64,000 nt of DNA from DATBGZ01 sp036557785 (GCA_036557785.1 DATBGZ010000032.1:1-64000); one strand, 5' to 3'. Shown: positions 33,011 through 41,854, counted from the first letter of the stretch. Program-made: numbers and translations. Notes: generated from the letters alone by a model not told the origin.

Positions 33011-33862
33011 ATGGTGACCGGCACGCGCGGCATCAGTCCGACAGTCCGCCGTCGCAGGCTCGGCACCGAGTTGCGTCGCTACCGCGAGTCGGCTGGGCTC
33101 ACCATTGAGCAGGTCGCCGAACACATGGGTTGCTCCAGTTCGAAGATCTCCCGACTGGAGACCGGACAGATCGGTTCGAGCCCGCAGGATGTGCGGCAGA
33201 TCCTCACCCTCTTCCAGGTCGGTGAGGCGGAACTGGTCGAGCTGGTCGAGGTCGCCAGACAGACGAGGCAGCGGGGCTGGCGGTACCGCCAGAGCGGCGT
33301 GCTCACCAGCGACTTCGTCGAGTTCGAGCAGGCGGCCGCGCAGATCCGATCCTATGAGGCGCAGTGTGTACCTGGCCTGCTCCAGACGGAGAACTATGCC
33401 CGCACGATCCTCGCGAGCGTGGCCACGGAGCCCGAGCAGATCGAGAGCCGAGTGCGGGTGCGGATGCAGCGGCGATCGTTGCTCGTCGATGACGACCCGG
33501 TTCGCTTCTGGTGCGTCATCGACGAGGCTGTCCTCCTGCGACCCGTGGGCGGCGCGGCCGTGATGAGGCAACAGGTGGAACATCTGGTCGCCATGTCCGC
33601 AATGGACAATGTCACGCTCCAGGTGCTACCCCTGCGGATCGGCGCCCACGCGGGCATGGATGGATCGTTCGCCCTGCTCCGGTTCGAGCACGACGGTGAC
33701 CCGGAGACGGTCTATGTCACGACGCCAGCGGGCGGACTGTTCCAGGAGAAGCCGGATGAGCTCGCTCACTATGTGTCGATTTTTCAGAAATTGACTGCGG
33801 TCGCGTTGACGCCCGAGGATTCCACCGAACTGATGAACTCGATGGCCAAGGAGTCAGTATGA
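33011..33862 (+). CDS. XRE-family regulator with DUF5753
   Basis: A 283-residue transcription factor. The helix-turn-helix is at about residues 18-72 (LGTELRRYRESAGLTIEQVAEHMGCSSSKISRLETGQIG); the rest is DUF5753, including YEAQCVPGLLQTENYARTI and the strand-rich end (VTLQVLPLRIGAHAGMDGSF, FEHDGDPETVYVTT). This architecture is abundant in Streptomyces-like actinomycetes, where it pairs with DUF397 partners such as the BldB/WhiJ families in developmental control. ATG at 33011 follows CAGGAG. The last four bases overlap the DUF397 gene, so both are translated together. Confidence 0.92.
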   Translation: MVTGTRGISPTVRRRRLGTELRRYRESAGLTIEQVAEHMGCSSSKISRLETGQIGSSPQDVRQILTLFQVGEAELVELVEVARQTRQRGWRYRQSGVLTSDFVEFEQAAAQIRSYEAQCVPGLLQTENYARTILASVATEPEQIESRVRVRMQRRSLLVDDDPVRFWCVIDEAVLLRPVGGAAVMRQQVEHLVAMSAMDNVTLQVLPLRIGAHAGMDGSFALLRFEHDGDPETVYVTTPAGGLFQEKPDELAHYVSIFQKLTAVALTPEDSTELMNSMAKESV

Positions 33863-34083
33863 TCATGGACACGAAGGGCCTCAGGGTCGATCTCGCCCAC
33901 GCGGTGTGGCGCAAGAGCACGAGGTCGGGGCCCTTCACCGACAACTGCGTGGAGGTCGCGTTCGTCGGAGACGCCATCGCGGTCCGGGACTCCAAGGACC
34001 CCTCGGGTCCGGTACTCGTCTTCACCCGTGGTGAGTGGGACGCCTTTGTCGACGGAGCGAAGGACGGCGAGTTCGACCTCTAG
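33859..34083 (+). CDS. DUF397 small protein, partner of the XRE regulator
   Basis: A 74-residue protein with the DUF397 pattern: VWRKSTRSGPFTDNCVEVAF, then AIAVRDSKDPSGPVLVFTRGEWDAFVDGAKDGEFDL. DUF397 proteins are usually antagonists or co-regulators of the neighbouring XRE protein and can behave as the toxin-like partner in some studies. It starts at ATG 33859 inside the ATGA overlap with the XRE stop, indicating strict co-translation. GC content and codon use match the neighbours, so recent transfer is not indicated by the sequence. Confidence 0.92.
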   Translation: MIMDTKGLRVDLAHAVWRKSTRSGPFTDNCVEVAFVGDAIAVRDSKDPSGPVLVFTRGEWDAFVDGAKDGEFDL

Positions 34084-34407
34084 TCGGGCGAGGTCCTGCG
34101 GTGGGCGGTCCGGCCGCCGCGAGTCGGTGGAGCCGCCACTGGACGCCGGTGCGCCCTGACCGCCGGCGCCGTCATCGGTCGTGCCGGCAGGGCAATCGGC
34201 TGCTCGACCAAATCGGGTCACTTTCGCGACACGCCGCGAATGAACTACAGCCCTGTCATTCGCCATGCGAAGGTTGGAGCGTCTTGGGCGAAAGGCCATG
34301 GCCTGCCCGGGGGAAGTGCCTGATGTTCCGTTCGCGGGAGTCGCGGAAGCCTCGTGGTTCCGCCCGCCCGCGCCGCGGAGCTGCTCGATACTTACGAGGA
34401 GATACCC
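34084..34407. other. spacer between DUF397 and DUF2637 genes
   Basis: A 324-base stretch without a supported gene. The only structure noticed is TTCGCG/CGCGAA (34223-34228, 34235-34240), a 6-bp inverted repeat with a six-base spacer, about 165 bases before the next start. The latter part reads in frame into the DUF2637 gene from GTG at 34354, but the ribosome-binding site favours the later start. Confidence 0.35.
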
Positions 34408-35304
34408 GTGCCACTGCCGCAGCTGTTGCGCATCCGCTGGGCCGTCCGCGCCACCGTGTTTCTCGGCGTCGCGGCGTCGGTCGCCGCCAACGTCCTGCAT
34501 GCGCAGCCGAACCCCATCAGCCAGGTGATCTCGGCCTGGCCGCCGTTGGCTCTGCTGATCACGGTCGAGCTGACGTCGCGCATCCCGATGCACCGCCCGC
34601 TGCTGGCCACCATCCGGGTGAGCGCCACCGCGATCATTGCCGGCATCGCGGCCTGGGTCTCCTACTGGCACATGCGTGACGTGGCCTTCCGGTTCGGCGA
34701 GACCTCGACCTCGGCGTACCTGCTGCCGGTCTCGGTCGACGGCCTCATCGTGGTCGCGAGCGTGAGCCTCGTTGAGCTCGCGGGTCGCATCCGTACCGTC
34801 ACGGAAGAAATTCAGGCCAGGAACGAGGAGCGGGCCGCCGCGAACATGGCCCGGCTCAGCGTCGGGTCGCCCGCGGCGGCGTTCACCCCGCCCGCGCTCG
34901 CGGCCGCGATCCAGCCGGTCGCCATGGACGACGGCCTGGCCGTGGATGACCTCGACCGCGAGGCGGCCGAGCTGGCCGAGGAGGCCGCCCCGCTCAGTGC
35001 CGGTGGTGCCGCCCATGGCTCGGTCCGCACGCCGCGCTCGGCGCCGGTCAGCCCCGCGGTCGGCCCCGTCACGACGGCCGCCCGGGCGGCTGCCTCGGCG
35101 CCGGCGCGCACGGTGCTCACCGAGTCCACCACGCCGCGCCAGCGCCGCCCCGCCAGCGAGACCGCCCAGCTCGCCGACGCGATCGAGGCGATGCAGCCGG
35201 ATATCCGTGAGGAGGAGCTCGCCAGCCGCCTCAACATCAGCGTCAACCGCCTCCGCCAGGTCCGTCGCGAGGATGCGGCTCGCCGGGCAACGCTGTCCCA
35301 GTAA
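34408..35304 (+). CDS. DUF2637 membrane protein
   Basis: A 298-residue protein. Four membrane helices occupy about residues 8-125 (RWAVRATVFLGVAASVAANVLHA, AWPPLALLITVEL, ATAIIAGIAAWVSY, YLLPVSVDGLIVVASVSLVEL), matching DUF2637, a domain found on actinomycete conjugative plasmids and integrative elements and also as a chromosomal protein. A long Ala/Pro-rich linker leads to a C-terminal helix-turn-helix-like segment (REEELASRLNISVNRLRQVRREDA). GTG at 34408 with GAGGAGA six bases ahead is chosen over GTG at 34354. A DNA-binding, membrane-bound role is inferred; no transfer genes lie nearby. Confidence 0.8.
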   Translation: MPLPQLLRIRWAVRATVFLGVAASVAANVLHAQPNPISQVISAWPPLALLITVELTSRIPMHRPLLATIRVSATAIIAGIAAWVSYWHMRDVAFRFGETSTSAYLLPVSVDGLIVVASVSLVELAGRIRTVTEEIQARNEERAAANMARLSVGSPAAAFTPPALAAAIQPVAMDDGLAVDDLDREAAELAEEAAPLSAGGAAHGSVRTPRSAPVSPAVGPVTTAARAAASAPARTVLTESTTPRQRRPASETAQLADAIEAMQPDIREEELASRLNISVNRLRQVRREDAARRATLSQ

Positions 35305-35319
35305 CAGCCGGTTCGACCC

Positions 35320-35350
35320 GTGGGCCCCGCTCGATCCGAGCGGGGCCCAC
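35320..35350. terminator. 14-bp hairpin after the DUF2637 gene
   Basis: GTGGGCCCCGCTCG (35320-35333) and CGAGCGGGGCCCAC (35337-35350) are perfect complements around a three-base loop, 16 bases after the stop codon. No T-run follows, which is common for actinobacterial terminators. Confidence 0.8.
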
Positions 35351-35447
35351 CCGCTGCCCGGGCAGTCACACAAGTCATGCCCTTCGATGTGCGTCGACGA
35401 GTACACCACCGGGTACCGGTCGAGGAAGGGCGGTCCGCACACGCGTG

Positions 35448-35473
35448 GGGCCCCGCTCGAACGAGCGGGGCCC
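35448..35473. terminator. hairpin after tRNA-Leu, near-copy of the 35320 stem
   Basis: GGGCCCCGCTCG (35448-35459) and CGAGCGGGGCCC (35462-35473) are complementary and share 12 bases with each arm of the 35320 hairpin. It lies just 3' of the minus-strand tRNA-Leu, so it is probably its terminator. The repeated arm sequence could also allow long-range pairing between the two stems. Confidence 0.75.
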
Positions 35474-35478
35474 TGCTG

Positions 35479-35561
35479 TGGGGAAGGAGGGAGTTGAACC
35501 CTCACGCCCTTCCGGGCACACGGACCTGAACCGTGCGCGTCTGCCATTCCGCCACTTCCCC
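35479..35561 (-). tRNA. tRNA-Leu(CAG)
   Basis: On the minus strand the acceptor GGGGAAG pairs with CTTCCCC (35480-35486), with discriminator A at 35479. The anticodon stem CACGG/CCGTG encloses TTCAGGT with anticodon CAG (plus-strand CTG at 35526-35528). A long variable arm around GTGCCCGGAAGGGC is typical of leucine tRNA. No CCA is encoded. Confidence 0.96.
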
Positions 35562-35961
35562 GTGGCGCTGTGCTGGCGCCAGGGAGCCGATCCCCGCCGC
35601 GCCGACCAGGATAGACGCTGGCCGGGACCACGAGCGAGGGGGTTACCGTCAGGTCTGTTCGCGGGCCGTCAGCACGCGGTGCCCGGCTCGTGTGCGTCGC
35701 CGAGGCGGCCCGCGAAGGGTAACATGCCGGCGCCGAACGGTGCGCGTGCTGGATGCGTCGGCCGGATACCATCATGTCCTCTATTGCGTCGCAGCGTGCC
35801 CGCGGCCGTCAGCGCCTGCGGACCGGGAGCGCGCGGCGTAGTTGGGGCCATTGCACGTAAGTCGGGGCCATTGCAAGCGGAGGACGAGTGAGCGCGCGTA
35901 CCGCATCCACCGCCGACAGCCACAGGCGGGACCGGCACAGTCGCGAACGGAAGGGTCTGCT
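35562..35961. promoter_or_regulatory. fhaA upstream region with direct repeats
   Basis: A 400-base gap with no supported gene. GGGGCCATTGCA occurs twice, at 35844-35855 and 35864-35875, exactly two helical turns apart (20 bases), about 90-120 bases before the fhaA start. Such spacing places two sites on the same face of the DNA, as in a regulator's tandem operator. The fhaA-pknB operon promoter is probably in this region. Confidence 0.55.
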
Positions 35962-36729
35962 GTGAGCGTTCTGCAACGCTTCGAGAAGCGATTGGAAGGT
36001 CTCGTCGAGGGGGCCTTCGCCAAGGTCTTCAAGGGTGTCGTGCACCCGGTCGAGATCCTCAATGCCATGCAACGGGAGGCAGAGGCGCACAAGGCCATCC
36101 TGGCCGGCGGTCGCACCCTCGTCCCGAACCGGTATGTGATTGATCTGTCGCCCTACGACCACAGTCGGCTCGCGCCCTACGCGGCCGCGCTCGCGCAGGA
36201 ACTGGCCCAGTCGCAGGCCGAGTTCATCGGTGAGCAGGGCTGGACGGTCTACGGCGACGTCATCGTCGAGATCGAGCGCGGCGAGGGGCTCGACACCGGC
36301 ATGTTCCGGGTGACCGCCGAGGTCTACACGGGCGGCAGCGAGCCGGCGCCGGCGCCCATGGGCTACGACCAGGGCCAGGGGTACCCGCCGTACGGGCAGC
36401 AGCAGGGTGGCTACCCGCCGGGCGGCCCACCGCCGGGGGGACCCGGTCGCAACGCGCGGCTGGTCTCCAACGACGGACGTACCTACCCGCTGTCCGTCGG
36501 GTCGACGGTCATCGGCCGTGGCGACCAGGCGAACCTGCGCCTGCCGGATGTCGGCATCTCCCGGCGGCACGCTCGCCTCGACTTCGACGGGGGGCAGGTC
36601 GTGCTGACCGATCTCGGGTCGACCAACGGGACCTCCGTCAACGGCCAGCGGGTCTCCGCCGTGGCGCTGAACCCCGGGGACATGATTCAGATCGGAACCA
36701 CCACGCTCACCTTCCGCGTGGACGGCTAG
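35962..36729 (+). CDS. fhaA: FhaA: DUF3662 and FHA domain protein
   Basis: A 255-residue protein. Residues 1-130 are DUF3662 (LQRFEKRLEGLVEGAFAKVFKG, then VHPVEILNAMQREAEAHK and RYVIDLSPYD), followed by a Pro/Gly/Gln-rich linker and a C-terminal FHA domain (about residues 165-255: YPLSVGSTVIGRGDQANLRLPDVGISRRHARLDF). FHA domains bind phosphothreonine; in mycobacteria FhaA is a partner of PknB and MviN in peptidoglycan synthesis. GTG at 35962 with AAGGG upstream is used. It heads the fhaA-fhaB-pstP-rodA-pbpA-pknA-pknB cluster. Confidence 0.93.
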   Translation: MSVLQRFEKRLEGLVEGAFAKVFKGVVHPVEILNAMQREAEAHKAILAGGRTLVPNRYVIDLSPYDHSRLAPYAAALAQELAQSQAEFIGEQGWTVYGDVIVEIERGEGLDTGMFRVTAEVYTGGSEPAPAPMGYDQGQGYPPYGQQQGGYPPGGPPPGGPGRNARLVSNDGRTYPLSVGSTVIGRGDQANLRLPDVGISRRHARLDFDGGQVVLTDLGSTNGTSVNGQRVSAVALNPGDMIQIGTTTLTFRVDG

Positions 36730-36730
36730 G

Positions 36731-37201
36731 TTGACCGAGATCGTCATCACCGCTGCCCGCTACGGCTTCCTCCTGCTGCTGTGGATATTCGTGTTCACCG
36801 TGGTGGGCGTGATCCGGAGAGACCTCGGGGTGCGGTCGGGTCGTCTGGTAGCTGCGCCCCGGGGGGTGGCGCTGGCCGGTGGCCGACCCGCGAAGGTGAA
36901 GCGCGGTAAGGCCGCGGCTTACCTGGTGGTGACGGAAGGCGATCTTGCCGGGACGCGGCTGAGTCTCGGCGACTCTCAGATCACGATCGGCCGGGCGGAC
37001 GACTCGAATCTCGTGATCACCGACGACTACGCTTCGGCACGGCACGCCCGCCTCGTCCCCCGGGGCGGGCAGTGGTATGTAGAGGACCTTGGGTCGACCA
37101 ACGGCACATACCTCGACCGTGCCAAGGTCGGCGCCCCCACCCCCGTACCCCTTGGCGTCCCGATCCGCATCGGGCGCACCAGCATCGAGCTGAGGCCATG
37201 A
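36731..37201 (+). CDS. fhaB: FhaB/FipA: membrane-anchored FHA protein
   Basis: A 156-residue protein with one N-terminal membrane helix (TEIVITAARYGFLLLLWIFVFTV) and a C-terminal FHA domain (LSLGDSQITIGRADDSNLVITDDYASARHARLVP, then LGSTNGTYLDRAKVG). The Arg, Ser and His of the phosphothreonine pocket are present in GRADDSN and SARHARL. In mycobacteria the orthologue recruits FtsZ/FtsQ partners and is regulated by PknA/PknB phosphorylation. It begins with TTG at 36731 two bases after fhaA, so translation is probably coupled. Confidence 0.92.
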   Translation: MTEIVITAARYGFLLLLWIFVFTVVGVIRRDLGVRSGRLVAAPRGVALAGGRPAKVKRGKAAAYLVVTEGDLAGTRLSLGDSQITIGRADDSNLVITDDYASARHARLVPRGGQWYVEDLGSTNGTYLDRAKVGAPTPVPLGVPIRIGRTSIELRP

Positions 37202-37294
37202 CCCCTCCGATCCAGGCTGTCCGCCCATGACACTGCTTGCACTCGCCACCACGCGCCTCGCCTTCGCCGCCCGCGGTTCCGGGGAGGCGAAGGC

Positions 37295-38728
37295 ATGACG
37301 CTCACCATGCGTTACGCGGCGCGCAGCGACCGTGGTCTGATCCGGCACGGCAACCAGGACTCGGTCTACGCCGGCCCGCGGTTGCTGGCAGTCGCCGACG
37401 GCATGGGCGGCATGGCCGCCGGGGATGTCGCGAGCAACATCGTGATCGCCGCCTTGGCCCACCTCGACGAGGACGTGCCCAGCAACGCACCACTGGACGC
37501 CCTGCGCGGCGCCGTGGAGGCCGCGAACCAGCAGATCCGTGACGCGGTCGACCAGAACCCCGCCATGGAGGGGATGGGCACGACGCTCACCGGCATCCTC
37601 TTCGGCGGTAACAAGATCGGGCTGGTGCACATCGGTGACTCCCGGGCGTACCTGCTCCGCGATGGCGAGCTCAGCCAGATCACCAGGGACGACACTTACG
37701 TCCAGATGCTGGTCGATGAAGGCCGCATCACCGAGGTCGAGGCGAACACCCACCCGCAGAAGTCGCTGCTCATGCGAGCACTGGATGGACGCGACGCCGA
37801 CCCGGAGTACTCGTTGCGTCAGGTCGTGCCTGGCGACCGTTACCTGATCTGCAGCGACGGACTCTCCGGCGTGGTCAGCGACGAGACGATCGCGGCCACC
37901 ATGCGGGAGTACTCCGATCCGCACCAGTGCGCGGACCGGCTCGTCCAGCTGGCGCTGCGGGCCGGCGGCCCGGACAACATCACGGTCGTCATCGCCGACT
38001 TCACCGACGCGGACATCGTGGAGGAGGCGCCGGTCGTGGCCGGGGCCGCGGCGAGCGACCGGGGCATGATCACCACGGCGGACCTGTCGACGCCCGCGTC
38101 GCGAGCCTCGGCGCTCACCCGACCGCGGGAGGCCGTCCCCGCCACGGTCGACGACCCCGACCCACGGCCGCGGCGCCATCCCGTACGGACCTCGCTGATC
38201 GTGATCCTGCTCCTGGCGCTCATCGGTGGCGGGGTCTACGGCGGTTACGTCTACACGCAGACCAAGTACTACGTCGGGGTGACCGACGACGGCTGGATCG
38301 CGGTGTTCCGTGGGATCCCGGCCGGTGTGGCTGGATTCCAACTGTCGCATGTGGACGGTACCCCGACCGGTGTCCGCATCGAGAACCTCACCCCGGCCGC
38401 GCAGGAGACCGTGCGGGCGACGATCGTCAAGAACAGCAGGGCCGAGGCGGTTGCCGCACTCAGCGCGCTGCTCGACCCGACCGCGGGCAACGTCGTCCCC
38501 AACTGCGTCTTCGTGACGATCACCCTGACCCCGTCGCCCACGCTGGAGGCGTCACCCTCGGTCCAGGCATCGACGAGCCCGCAGGCGCCGCGCTCGACGA
38601 AGGCCACGTCGGCGCCGAGCGGCTCCGTGGCTGCGACGCCAACCGCCACCCCCACGCCGACGCTGACGACACCGCCGCCGACGCTGGTCACCACCAGCCC
38701 GTCGCCCTGCATACCGCCCGGTGGGTGA
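37295..38728 (+). CDS. pstP: PstP PP2C-type protein phosphatase
   Basis: A 477-residue membrane phosphatase that dephosphorylates PknA, PknB and their substrates. The cytoplasmic PP2C domain (residues 1-235) has VADGMGGMAAGDVASNI, HIGDSRAYLLRDGEL and CSDGLSGVVSD with the metal-binding Asp residues, and ends in GGPDNITVVIADFTDAD. One membrane helix lies at about residues 298-320, followed by an extracellular domain and a Thr/Pro/Ser-rich tail. ATG at 37295 follows GGGGAGG. It is in the same operon as the kinases, giving a balanced phosphorylation loop. Confidence 0.95.
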   Translation: MTLTMRYAARSDRGLIRHGNQDSVYAGPRLLAVADGMGGMAAGDVASNIVIAALAHLDEDVPSNAPLDALRGAVEAANQQIRDAVDQNPAMEGMGTTLTGILFGGNKIGLVHIGDSRAYLLRDGELSQITRDDTYVQMLVDEGRITEVEANTHPQKSLLMRALDGRDADPEYSLRQVVPGDRYLICSDGLSGVVSDETIAATMREYSDPHQCADRLVQLALRAGGPDNITVVIADFTDADIVEEAPVVAGAAASDRGMITTADLSTPASRASALTRPREAVPATVDDPDPRPRRHPVRTSLIVILLLALIGGGVYGGYVYTQTKYYVGVTDDGWIAVFRGIPAGVAGFQLSHVDGTPTGVRIENLTPAAQETVRATIVKNSRAEAVAALSALLDPTAGNVVPNCVFVTITLTPSPTLEASPSVQASTSPQAPRSTKATSAPSGSVAATPTATPTPTLTTPPPTLVTTSPSPCIPPGG

Positions 38729-38820
38729 GTGCCGCAGCCTAGGAACCGCCCGGGCCCCACGAACGCCCAAGAGCGCGCTCGACCTGCGCAGCGCCCAGAA
38801 CCGGAAGGACCCGTAGGACC

Positions 38821-40308
38821 GTGACCGCCCCAGCCGTCGCCGCAGTACCGAACCCGGCCGCCGGGTCGATGCGGCGTGTCGGTACGCGTCGGGGCACGGA
38901 GCTCGGTCTGTTGATCCTGGCCATGCTGGTGGTGCTGGTCTACTCCGCATCGGTGGAGACCGGGCTGATGGAGAAGATCACACCCGACTTCTGGGTGCCG
39001 GTCGCGATGCTCTTCGCGATCTTCCTCGGCCTGCACATCGCCGTGCGCTACCTCGCCCCGTACTCGGATCCGGTGCTGTTGCCGAGCGCCGCGCTCATCA
39101 ACGGTCTCGGCGTGGCGTTCCTGCGCCGGCTCGATCTCGGCTCGAAACCACCGGAGGTGCGCGAGGGGCTGACGATCTTCACGGGCGAAGCGATCCGGCA
39201 GATCCAGTGGACCGCCGCGGCAGCGGTCGGGGCGGTGCTGTTGCTGGCGATCATCCGAGACCACCGGTTGCTCTCCCGTTACGCCTACACCCTGGGGCTC
39301 GTCGGCATCGTCCTGGTGCTGATCCCGGCCCTGCTGCCGGCGCGGTTCTCGGAGATCCACGAGGCGAAGCTGTGGATCCTCATCCACGGGTTCTCGATCC
39401 AGCCCGGTGAGTTCGCCAAGCTCGCGCTGCTGTCGTTCTTCGCCTACTACCTGGTGACCAAACGCGAGGTGCTCTCGCTGGCCAGCCGGCGCATCCTCGG
39501 CATCGACTTCCCGCGCCCACGAGACCTCGGTCCCGTCCTCGTGATCTGGGTCCTGTCGATGGTGGTGCTCATCTTCGAGAAGGACCTCGGCACCTCCCTG
39601 ATGTACTTCGGCATGTTCGTGGTGACGCTCTACATCGCCACCGAGCGCTCGAGCTGGCTGATCATCGGTCTGCTGCTCTTCTTTGGCGGCGCCTTCTTCG
39701 CCTGGATCCTGGGCGAGACGGTGCAGGGGCCGTTCGCGAACTTCGCCAGCCGTGTCGACGTGTGGCTGCACCCGTTCGACGACGCCGAGGGGTCGGGCCT
39801 GCAGATCGTGCAGTCGTTGCTGGGTCTGGGCACCGGGGGTCTCTTCGGTGCCGGCCCCGGGCACGGACTGCCGTACATCACGCCGCTGGGACGGTATGTG
39901 ATCCCGTTGGTGGACAACGACTTCGTCTTCGCCGGGATCGGCGAGGAGATCGGGCTCTTCGGTCTGACCGCCCTGCTCGCCACCTACCTGCTGATCGTCA
40001 ACCGCGGTCTGCGCACCGGCATCCTGGTGCGCGACTCGTTCGGCAAGCTGCTCGCCGGCGGCCTGTCCTTCACGCTCGGCCTGCAGGTCTTCGTCATCAT
40101 CGGCGGAGTCACCGGCCTGATCCCGCTCACCGGACAGACCACCCCGTTCCTGTCCGCGGGCGGCTCGTCGCTCGTGGCGAACTGGCTGCTCGTGGCGCTG
40201 CTCCTGCGCATCTCCGACGCGGCGCGCCGGCCCGCGACGGTGACCCTCGGTGGCTCCGTTCCGCCGCCGTTGCGGCTGCATGAGGCGCCAACGGAGGTGA
40301 TCGGATGA
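38821..40308 (+). CDS. RodA/FtsW-type SEDS peptidoglycan polymerase
   Basis: A 495-residue SEDS glycosyltransferase with ten or so membrane helices. The conserved signatures are PGEFAKLALLSFFAYYL, FEKDLGTSLMYF with the catalytic Asp, NDFVFAGIGEEIGLFG and PLTGQTTPFLSAGGSS. It polymerises lipid II glycan strands and pairs with the transpeptidase PbpA encoded next, overlapping by four bases. In this gene position (between pstP and pbpA) the protein is usually called RodA. GTG at 38821 is used. The N-terminal 20 residues are Ala/Pro-rich and cytoplasmic. Confidence 0.95.
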   Translation: MTAPAVAAVPNPAAGSMRRVGTRRGTELGLLILAMLVVLVYSASVETGLMEKITPDFWVPVAMLFAIFLGLHIAVRYLAPYSDPVLLPSAALINGLGVAFLRRLDLGSKPPEVREGLTIFTGEAIRQIQWTAAAAVGAVLLLAIIRDHRLLSRYAYTLGLVGIVLVLIPALLPARFSEIHEAKLWILIHGFSIQPGEFAKLALLSFFAYYLVTKREVLSLASRRILGIDFPRPRDLGPVLVIWVLSMVVLIFEKDLGTSLMYFGMFVVTLYIATERSSWLIIGLLLFFGGAFFAWILGETVQGPFANFASRVDVWLHPFDDAEGSGLQIVQSLLGLGTGGLFGAGPGHGLPYITPLGRYVIPLVDNDFVFAGIGEEIGLFGLTALLATYLLIVNRGLRTGILVRDSFGKLLAGGLSFTLGLQVFVIIGGVTGLIPLTGQTTPFLSAGGSSLVANWLLVALLLRISDAARRPATVTLGGSVPPPLRLHEAPTEVIG

Positions 40309-41807
40309 ACGCGCCGCTGCGCAAGGCCGGCCTCGTGCTCGTTATCCTCTTCGGCCTCCTCTTCGCCCAGCTCAACTGGATCTCGGTGGTGAAGGCGGAC
40401 CAGTACCGCAACGACACCGAGCACAATGCCGTCCGGCTGCTCCAGCAGGACTACGAACGTCAGCGCGGGAACATCGTGGTCGATGGCAAAGCGATCGCGT
40501 TGAGCACGTCTACGATGGACACATTCAAGTACCTACGTAGCTACCCGCAAGGCCCGCTCTACGCGGACGTCACCGGCTACCGCCCGGTCTACGGGGAGCT
40601 GACGGGGATCGAGGCCGTGGAGAACCAGATCCTCAACGGCAGCGCCGACGAGTTCGCTCCCGACCGCCTGCTCGAGATGCTCACCGGCAAGAAGTCCGGT
40701 GGTGGCAACGTGCTGCTGAGCCTGCGCCAACAGGTGCAGCAGGCGGCGTACGACGGGCTGCGCAACAACCCGACGGGCAGCAAGGTCGGCGCGGTGGTGG
40801 CCATCGACCCCACTACGGGTGCGGTGCTGGCGATGGTCTCCACGCCCAGCTTCGACCCGAACAAGCTCGTCGTGCACGACTTCGACAAGGCGAACACCGC
40901 GTACGAGAGCCTCCTCTCCGACCCGGCGAACCCGCTGCTCAACCGGGCCGTGTCGGAGACGTTCCCGCCCGGCTCCGCATTCAAGGTGATCGTCTCGGCG
41001 GCCGCACTGCAGAACGGCCTGACGCCGGACACCGTGCTCACCGGCGGAAGCTCCTACACCGCGCCGCAGACGACGACGCCGATCCACAACTCGTCCGGCG
41101 TCAACTGCCCGGACCAGATCACGCTGCAGGACGCGCTGCGCATCTCCTGCAACACGGCCTTCGCCAGATACGGGGTCGAGCAGTTGGGGGCGGACAAGCT
41201 GAAGGAGGTGGCCCAGAGCTTCGGCTTTGAGACCACGCCGACCTTCGACCAGGACGACGGCAACAAGATGCACGTGGCGTCGAGCACGACGGGCCCGATC
41301 GCCGGGCCCGGCGGCGCCACCGACCCGGCCGCGTTGGCCCAGTCCTGCATCGGGCAGCGGGACGTGCGCTGGACGCCGTTGCAGGCAGCGCTCGTGGCGG
41401 CGACCGTCGCCAACAACGGATCGGAGATGCGGCCCTACCTGATCGACTCGATCCAGGACGCCAACCTCGCCCAGCTGTGGCACAGGACCCCGGCTGAGCT
41501 GCACCGGCCACTGTCGGAGGCGGTCACCAACCAACTGCGGCAGATGATGGACTCCGTGGTCGACAACGGAACGGGCACAAGGGCGCAGATCGACGGCTTT
41601 GAGGTAGGCGGCAAGACCGGGACGGCGCAGAATGGGGATGCGCCAGACCACGGCTGGTTCATCGGGTATGCGCGCACCAGAGGCGGCCAACCGGTGGTCG
41701 CGGTCGCGGTGCTGATCCAGAACGCTGGATCGGGCGCCAGCGCCGCGGCCTCGGCGATTGCCGGACAGGTCATGAAGGCAGCGATCGCGGTCAAGGGCGT
41801 GAGTTGA
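40305..41807 (+). CDS. pbpA: PbpA class B penicillin-binding protein
   Basis: A 500-residue transpeptidase that cross-links peptidoglycan. An N-terminal signal anchor (AGLVLVILFGLLFAQLNWI) is followed by the dimerisation region (about residues 30-150) and the transpeptidase domain with SxxK (SAFK, Ser near residue 224), SxN (SCN near 281) and KTG (near 437). It begins at ATG 40305 within the rodA stop overlap, so it is translated with rodA. A PASTA domain is absent, as is usual for PbpA. It belongs to the PknA/PknB operon and is a known PknB substrate type in mycobacteria. Confidence 0.95.
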   Translation: MNAPLRKAGLVLVILFGLLFAQLNWISVVKADQYRNDTEHNAVRLLQQDYERQRGNIVVDGKAIALSTSTMDTFKYLRSYPQGPLYADVTGYRPVYGELTGIEAVENQILNGSADEFAPDRLLEMLTGKKSGGGNVLLSLRQQVQQAAYDGLRNNPTGSKVGAVVAIDPTTGAVLAMVSTPSFDPNKLVVHDFDKANTAYESLLSDPANPLLNRAVSETFPPGSAFKVIVSAAALQNGLTPDTVLTGGSSYTAPQTTTPIHNSSGVNCPDQITLQDALRISCNTAFARYGVEQLGADKLKEVAQSFGFETTPTFDQDDGNKMHVASSTTGPIAGPGGATDPAALAQSCIGQRDVRWTPLQAALVAATVANNGSEMRPYLIDSIQDANLAQLWHRTPAELHRPLSEAVTNQLRQMMDSVVDNGTGTRAQIDGFEVGGKTGTAQNGDAPDHGWFIGYARTRGGQPVVAVAVLIQNAGSGASAAASAIAGQVMKAAIAVKGVS

Positions 41808-41854
41808 GTGACATGGGCGAAGCCGTGGGCGGGACCTGACTTGATGGGGTCGAG

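Noticed and set aside
33011..35304. An integrative conjugative element
   Set aside because: Only an XRE/DUF397 pair and a DUF2637 protein are present, without integrase, replication or transfer genes; composition equals the neighbours.
38269..40281. A 670-residue minus-strand frame opposite pstP and rodA
   Set aside because: Gln/Arg/His-rich artefact with no motif, opposite two membrane-protein genes.
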